64,000 nt of DNA from Archivesica marissinica (taxonomy: Eukaryota > Mollusca > Bivalvia > Venerida > Vesicomyidae), in contig CM026401.1 in the NCBI GenBank assembly GCA_014843695.1, positions 31,596,067-31,660,066 of the forward strand, given 5' to 3'. Positions 43,501 through 52,500 of the stretch are shown here, in pieces (within the stretch, counting starts at the first letter, position 1; every line of letters begins with the position of its first letter). The position numbers were made by a program, and so were the translations under genes. The notes below the pieces were generated by a model, which was not told where the DNA came from, did no database searches, and was given only the letters and a program-made list of their open reading frames with translations.

Positions 43501-46500
43501 TGGCCATAGTCAAAATGTGAAAAACATTTTATTGACCTTCCACACCACTTTCACCTGTCAAAGCACTTATCAGTAGATTGTTTATTGCTAATTATGTAAC
43601 ACAGTAATTAAACCTTTTGAAGTAGAGTATGTTTTATGAAGCACTTCCGGTATCCGGCGGATTAGGGTCTACAGACATGGGTCGATTACTTGCCAGTGTA
43701 ATCGATTGCTGTCCAAATCCACGATTACAAATTAATTTTCTAAGCAGTCGATTGCTTTCCAAATCCATGATTACAAATTACTTTTCTAAGCAGTGTAATC
43801 ATGATTACTTTATGATTGCAATTCATACCAGTATGAACTACTGTACACGGTTACTGATTACCCCATGTCTGATTAGGGACTAATAATTGGCAATCAACAG
43901 AAAAACAATGATCCTGGTTTGTATGTCTCTCATTACAGCACAAGCTATAGTATGATGTCTCCGTACACAGGTACAGTTATTACCAACAATCATTTTGAAG
44001 GTCTGTTTGTATGACAGTCATAAGCTTTGCTCTTTTCCATAGTCAGCCATTTGTATAACAATAATAGGTCGTTAAATTGCATTGTTGTATGAGTTGAACA
44101 AGCCAGGACCACTTGGCATCCGCCTCCGTGGTTGAGTGGTTACGGTTGCTGACTTATATACCACTGCAAGCTATCATCACTGATGGTCACTGGTTCGAGC
44201 CCAGCTCAGACCCTGTCTCATTTATATGAAAAAGTTGGCAGTTTCTTATGAAGGTTGGTGCACCAAGTACTGGTTAACCACTGGAGCCTGCCCAGGAAAG
44301 GTGTTGTTAGGTAAACTGCCCATCGCTCAATGGGCAACTGGTAGCGACATTAAATAAACTTAAATAAAAAAAAGAAGACCACTTGGCCCTCTTGTTTAGA
44401 AACCTTCTGTGAAGACATAATATGAAGTAATTTCACACATATGATCTTTGGGCAAAGCTCTATCATTTATGTACAATATTTGTTTGGTTTAAACATATTT
44501 ATTCCACTATATACATTCACAAAACAATACATGTACACAAAATCAAAGAATAGGAAAGGATTAAAACGGAAGCAGAGCTTATATAGTTTCTCTCCTTATC
44601 TCCAATATTTGTTTGATTGAATAAAACTGTCACTTGTGGGTGGGTGGGGGGTGGGGTGACTACGGTGAACGATCCTGAGCTCTCTTATTTCCATTTCATA
44701 TTATTCCACATAGTGGTACTTTACATAAAACAAATCTATAATTTCAGTGTTTTCAAATCCTGGTTGGTGTACACGCGCAAGAAGAACAATATACGTAGAT
44801 TAGAATGGGCCTTTACGAGGAAACGTAATCTCTGCATCATGCAGACTCACTGGTATCTGGTCAAGACAAGATTTGACTACTGCATTGAACTGTCGGACGT
44901 AGCTAACAGGGTTATTTGTGACAAGCATAACACATTGATGAGACAAGCCCTACAACACTGGCATTTTAGATTGCAGGTAATTGTACCACAACATCTTAAA
45001 CATCCACAACATCGTCTACAACTTAATGATTTTCATTGCATGTTTCTTTATAATTATGGCAGATATTACAGGCATGTTGTATGTTGATATATGTAGTGAT
45101 ATTACAGGGATGTTGTATGTTGATATGCAGTGATATAACAGGCATGTTGTATGTTGATATGCAGTGATATTACATGCATGTTGTATGTTGATATATGTAG
45201 TGATATTACAGGGATGTTGTATGTTGATATGCAGTGATATTACAGGCATGTTGTATGTTGATATGCAGTGATATTACAGGCATGTTGTATGTTGATATGC
45301 AGTGATATTACAGGCATGTTGTATGTTGATATATGCAGTAATATTACAGGGATGTTGTATGTTGATATGCAGTGATATTACAGGCATGTTGTATGTTGAT
45401 ATGCAGTGATATTACAGGCATGTTGTATGTTGATATATGCAGTAATATTACAGGGATGTTGTATGTTGATATGCAGTGATATTACAGGCATGTTGTATGT
45501 TGATATGCAGTGATATTACAGGCATGTTGTATGTTGATATATGCAGTAATATTACAGGGATGTTGTATGTTGATATGCAGTGATATTACAGGCATGTTGT
45601 ATGTTGATATGCAGTGATATTACAGGCATGTTGTATGTTGATATATGCAGTAATATTACAGGGATGTTGTATGTTGATATGCAGTGATATTACAGGCATG
45701 TTGATATGCAGTGATATGTTTCTTCAGTGATATGCTATGAAATGTATGGAAACGCTAATGAAATGGATAATATACGTGTGGCAGAAACATGTCACTGTGT
45801 TATACTAGGCATGATGGTACGTTTCTTCAGTGATATATCTATGGAAACGCTAATGACATGGATAATATACGTGTGGCAGAAACATGTCACTGTGTTATAC
45901 TAGGCATGATGGTACGTTTCTTCAGTGATATATCTATGGAAACGCTAATGAAATGGATAATATACGTGTGGCAGAAACATGTCACTGTGTTATACTAGGC
46001 ATGATGGTACGTTTCTTCAGTGATATATCTATGGAAACGCTAATGAAATGGATAATATACGTGTGGCAGAAACATGTCACTGTGTTATACTAGGCATGAT
46101 GGTACGTTTCTTCAGTGATATATCTATGGAAACGCTAATGACATGGATAATATACGTGTGGCAGAAACATGTCACTGTGTTATACTAGGCATGATGGTAC
46201 GTTTCTTCAGTGATATATCTATGGAAACGCTAATGAAATGGATAATATACGTGTGGCAGAAACATGTCACTGTGTTATACTAGGCATGATGGTACGTTTC
46301 TTCAGTGATATTTCTATGGAAACGCTAATAACATGGATAATATACGTGTGGCAGAAACATGTCACTGTGTTATACTAGGCATGATGGTACGTTTCTTCAG
46401 TGATATCTATGGAAACGCTAATGACATGGATAATATACGTGTGGCAGAAACATGTCACTGTGTTATACTAGGCATGATGGTACGTTTCTTCAGTGATATA

Positions 46501-49500
46501 TCTATGGAAACGCTAATGACATGGATAATATACGTGTGGCAGAAACATGTCACTGTGTTATACTAGGCATGATGGTACATTTCTTCAGTGATATATCTAT
46601 GGAAACGCTAATGACATGGATAATAAACGTGTGGCAGAAACATGTCACTGTGTTATACTAGGCATGATGGTACGTTTCTTCAGTGTGTTTCGCTGCTTTA
46701 CTCTAATAATATGTTCTGTTTGTAGATTGGTATAGCCGATGAGTTCCATAAACATATTCTAGCTAAACGTACAACCAACAGATGGCATCAATTTGTGCTG
46801 TGCAAGAGACAAGAACGTGAACAGTTGAAACAACAAATGCAGAAAGCTGTCCAGTTCTACAACAACAAAATATGGTATTTATATATGAGCCGCTCCATGA
46901 CACAACCAACATGGTGCTGATAAAAACACATATAACTACCAATGATAGAGAGATACAAATTCAGTAGCAAACAGAGTGAGCTATTGGTTTCGGTTGTGTG
47001 GCATCATGTGTTTGTCGTCTTTCTCTTTGTCCACAATTGCTTCATATGACATCCCCTCTGAAGCCACATGTTCAGTTTTGATGAAGTATGGTATGGGGCA
47101 ACTAATAGGATAGAAATAGCTAAAATCATTGGCGCCTGTTATTTCGAGTTATTCCCTCGACCTGAATTAGTCCTGATTAAACTTGGACCCGAAATTCTTA
47201 CTGTGTGACGAATATCTGTCCGTTCTCCATCTGTCTGTAGAACAAAGGTATAACCACACAATGCTTTACTTAGATTGCAAACACAGATGGATCGGTAGTC
47301 CAGTGGTTAACATGTTGGACTGCGAAAGATATTAACAGTCTTTCACACCGAGGCCTTGTGTCGGTGCTTTACACTGTGCATGTACGTAAGAGGAGACTCT
47401 GGAAGAAGTTTCTGTCTGTATCATTGCACTATCCTCTAAAATTACTAATCTCTTCAGGAAGCATCGCTCATATGGGCAGCCAGTAGAGACGATAAATAAA
47501 CGTAAAACACACACAATGTACAAACATCTACGAAACTAGTATAGCGAGTCCTGTCATCAAGGACTACATGGATTACATCCCTGTACTACCTTAGTGGCAC
47601 CGGAGTTGTGGCCCTTCGTTTGTCAGCTTGTCCCTTGAATGATTTAACCTTTTAAATTGGTATCTAATCCTTTTTAATGTTTTCTAATCTTGAAACAACC
47701 TGGTCCAAGTGGTTGCCATGACAACACTACACGTAGGTTTAATTTACCGTAGATATATCGTTATTTTGAACTGATGAGACCATAGATCTCAGAATGATTG
47801 CCCTATGCTATATACTGAACTGATGAGACCATAGATCTCAGAATGATTGCCCTATGCTATATACTGAACTGACGAGACCATAGATCTCAGAATGATTGCC
47901 CTATGCTATATACTGAACTGATGAGACCATAGATCTCAGAATGACTGCCCTGTGCTATATACTGAACTGATGAGAATATAGATCTCAGAATGATTGCCCT
48001 ATGCTATATACTGAACTGATGAGACCATATATCTCAGAATGATTGCCCTATGCTATATACTGAACTGATGAGACCATATATCTCAGAATGACTGTCCTAT
48101 GCTATATACTGAACTGATGAGACCATAGATCTCAGAATGATTGCCCTATGCTATATACTGAACTGATGAGACCATAGATCTCAGAATGATTGCCCTATGC
48201 TATATACTGAACTGATGAGACCATATATCTCAGAATGATTGCCCTATGCTATATACTGAACTGATGAGACCATAGCTCTCAGAATGATTGCCCTATGCTA
48301 TATACTGAACTGATGAGACCATAGATCTCAGAATGATTGCCCTATGCTATATGCTGAACTGATGAGAACATAGATCTCAGAATGATTGCCCTATGCTATA
48401 TACTGAACTGATGAGACCATAGATCTCAGAATGATTGCCCTATGCTATATGCTGAACTGATGAGAACATAGATCTCAGAATATATCAATATTTTTCAGGA
48501 CTACTTTGTGTTAGTGACTATTCAACCAATGATTATATATTTCTGCAAACAATTTCAAGAAATACCTTTTGATTATACAAACGGTGACAATGTTTGATTC
48601 ATCAACTGTAATAATTGATCGGTCCAGGGACAATTATTTGCGAGTATTGTAAATTTGGACAATTGATTTTTAAGCGGTATGTTCTTTTTTATGTATATTT
48701 TCATTATTAATTTGTCCTCGCAGTCATGTCTCGTACATGTTATCTATAGGCTGTACAAGCCTGAGTGGGTCGAAGCTTTCCCCGTATTAACTAGGTATGT
48801 AGTTCCTAGATATGTTCTCACATAATCTTTGAACCATAACTAATACCGTCCATACTCGACTATAAGACAAGATTTTACCACAAGATTATGGTCTAAAAGT
48901 TGCATCCCGTCTTATAAGTGAGTACTAAATTTTTTTATGAAAAATCTTTTTTAATTTTTTTTAATGTGTTAAATTGAATGTGTTAAATCCATTATTATGT
49001 TTTAGAAAAGAAAGCACTCTGACACTGAACATTTCTTCAACTTGCACTGGCCAAATGTGCAATTTTAACTTTTTTTATTAACCTGTCTTATATGTAAGTG
49101 CATGCCAAAACCAACAGATTTCAGGACCAAAGTAGGGAGTCCCCGTGTTATATACGAGTATGGACAGTAACTATAAATAATCATTTACCCTGTTTGGGAT
49201 TGCAGAGCTCTCACAGATAAGGTGTTGAATGTGTAATTACATGTAGTTTTATACAAACATGTATTTCAGCAACAAAGTGTATAGAGGTTGGTTTAATGAG
49301 GTGCAAGCAACAAGACTGGTAGAGAAGAGGAAAACTCGACTGTGCTGTAAATATGGTCAGTGGTGGAAACGCAAGACTGACATGGTCTACACCGCCAACT
49401 GTCTAGTATGTGATATTATTGTTTCCCTACATTTTGTAAACTGTCGCCTGCATCTCCATCCTTCCGTAGCAAATGTAATCAGCTTTCTGACTAGTGTATA

Positions 49501-52500
49501 GTATTTATTATCCACACTTCTTCGAACTATATTCGAATATATTTCTTATTTGAAACAGATGACGTAGCAGTTTATTTTGATTGCTGCGACGGAAGTCTGT
49601 GGACCTAATGTGATAACCATGCCATCGGTGGATGTAGACACAGTGTTTAGTATTTTATTTTTATGCAAATTTATGCTAAGTGTATCTTCTTCAAATGTGT
49701 CATGCTATGGAATAATCATTGAGGTTATCATGTGAGTAATACATTAGTTTTGTCCCTGTGATGGTCAAAAGATTTCTGAGTTTGGCAGTGTTCCAGTCTC
49801 TGTTACTAGAATAATTATTGTCCAATCGTCTACAACCTTGCTCACAACATATAGTGGTATCATGTTTTTGTGACATACGTGTAGTGATTTTTATCTTTCT
49901 GTGACCAAGCTGTACTGGATGGCGGGGGACATTAATAGCTCTGTTACATTCATTTGTCTTCTTATTCCTGGCCTGCAACACAGAATATAGGAAAGGCCTC
50001 GATCCAACTGTGCGTGTGTTTAAATGTTTTCATTAAATAAGAATGTTATAATTAGTGCAGTATTTACATGCTTCTGGGTGATACTGATTGCAGAGGAATG
50101 AGAACGTGTGTGTACAAGCATGGACAAGATGGCAGTTGCAGTTCGCGAGACGTAAAACTGTTCACAAGTTTGTAGTATTTGAGAAGAAACAGCTACTTTC
50201 CCAGGTAAATCTGCAACTAATCGACTCTCTTCAGGTACATATGTAACTAGATGGTGCGTCATGTGGGATACGAACATAATGCACTCCCTCCTTCCCAAGA
50301 TACGGACATAATGCGTCCTTGTAACCTATCATCTGTGATGGTCACTGGTTCGAGCCCCGTTCAGGCAGTGTCTCATTTATATAAAAAAGTTTTGCTTTTT
50401 TCCCCTTGACAAAACAAATGTATCGTATACTGCAATCATATAATTACATATTAATCTCCGATTTGTTCTTAGTATTGTATGTATATATGTAATGTATTGT
50501 ATGAAAAAAATGCAATAAAATATTATTAACTTAGCCCAAAATGGTGCTGATGAAGGCGTAAAACCCGAAACATAACATAACTCTCATGTCGGGGTGTATC
50601 ATTGAAGATATTGATTGCGACATAAGGAATCCTCGGATGATGTCTGTTTATGCAGGAAATACTATCAAATAACTCATTGGGAATGATATAAATTGCTTAC
50701 AGCTTTTCCTTTGAAATTGTCTGTTCTGTGGTTATTGTGCAAACATTTAATGTGGATTTTATCAACATGGAACAGATGGAATTTAATAAAATACATTCAA
50801 ACCTGTGTTAGCAGTTTCCTCTATTAAACAGAGAACCTGTATTAAGCAGCCAGTATCCAAATAATTATGTTGTTTTATTATACATTGACCTCTATTAAGC
50901 AGCCACCTGTGCTAAGCAGCCATTTCCTTTTAAACATGCTAGCATCTCTATTGTGTTTGAAAGCTTGATTCCATTCGGTAATTTGGATTTTCCATCAATA
51001 AAACTAGGTCACATTACAGGAAATCCTTGACAACTCTGTTAGCAACTGTTTGACCCAATTATATTCAATCCAGGTCCCAAGATAATGTGATTTGCACTTG
51101 GGCAATAAAATATTAGTAAATGTGGAATATATTAAATTTTAACATCAATAACTAACAATATTACAACTCATAAGAAACTTTTTCTTGTTATTTGTAGATT
51201 TCCCCCCAATTTGGATAGCTACCTTAAATGCTCATAACCCGCATCATTTCGGTCGAAAAAATTCTCCCAACAAGTTGTCTGTTTATATTCGGCTACTGAA
51301 CCAGTCAGGTGACAGAGATATTAGGCTACCGGTACGCACAACAGAATGCTATTGAACCATGTTTCACCTCTGTCAGCGAAAATAGGTTAAAACTATTTAA
51401 ATACGGATGTAAATGGAAAATATACGCCGAGCATAGGTTCCACCACTCTATTGGTTTGGTTACACAAAATCTAGTAGGTTATGCAGAAAATAACTTTTAT
51501 CATGTACAGTCAACATAAAATGCGTAGTTCCGATGCAATGCACATTACTTTAATTCAACAAACCTCAAATACCGCGATTTCCGCTTGAAATTTTCAAAAT
51601 ATGCTTGAACATGTCATTTATTGCTAATCTGGTTTGAGTTAAGCTATCGCAGTCATATATAATATTATATGTAAAATAACTGTAACAATATAAGTACAAT
51701 TATAGTAACAATATATGTACTGTCTGAAACAGCCAGCTAAGGGATTCATAGATAGTGGCTGCTTAGCACAGGTGGCTGCTTAATAGAGGTCAAATGTATA
51801 CTAATACAACATATTGGGAATCTGGAAATTGGCTGCTTAATACAGGCTGGCTGCTCAATGGAGGTGACCACTAACACAGGTTAGACTATGTTTAGAGTTT
51901 AACCCTTTCCTACATAGAGATTTAGGTTTATATACTATTATATCTCCATGCAAACGACAGTCATTTAGCTATCATGCAGTGGATAAGTAGTGGCCATATC
52001 TATCCCACCTACATAGATATTACTGGGACTACATGAGATTCTGGCCTTTATTATGAACATTGGTTTGGCTACTACATTGTCAATGTATGTCGTATTGGTA
52101 ATGGCGTCAAGAGGTGCTTCTATGAGGGAAAGGGTTTATGAACATTGGTTTGGCTACTACATTGTCAATTTATGTTGTATTGGTAATGGCATCAAGAGGT
52201 GCTTCTATGAGGGGAAGGGGTTATGAACATTGGTTTGGCTACTACATTGTCAATGTATGTTGTATTGGTAATGGTGTCAAGGTGTTTCTATGAGGGACAG
52301 GGTTAACATACTCTTACTTTTGCAGGTATTTATATCGTGGAAGAATCTATGTAAGAAACAAGTTAGAAAAATCTCAATGATACCTCTACCTGTATCGCCA
52401 GCATACAACATGCCGTCAGCCGTGTCACCCGTGTATAACCTGGCATCAGGCGGAAGTAGCGGGTCCTCTACACCCACAGAGGAACTAGTCTCACCGGGCA

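Noticed and set aside
45730..46685. Candidate extra Sfi1 exon in the 95-bp array
   Set aside because: Exons 19 and 20 already join in phase 0, and no acceptor/donor pair in the unit gives an open phase-0 exon.
47765..48485. CTGATGAG followed by GAA in each 49-bp unit, suggesting a hammerhead ribozyme
   Set aside because: An extra A precedes GAA, the next base is T not A, and no matching stem III or cleavage-site pairing was found. It is probably chance.
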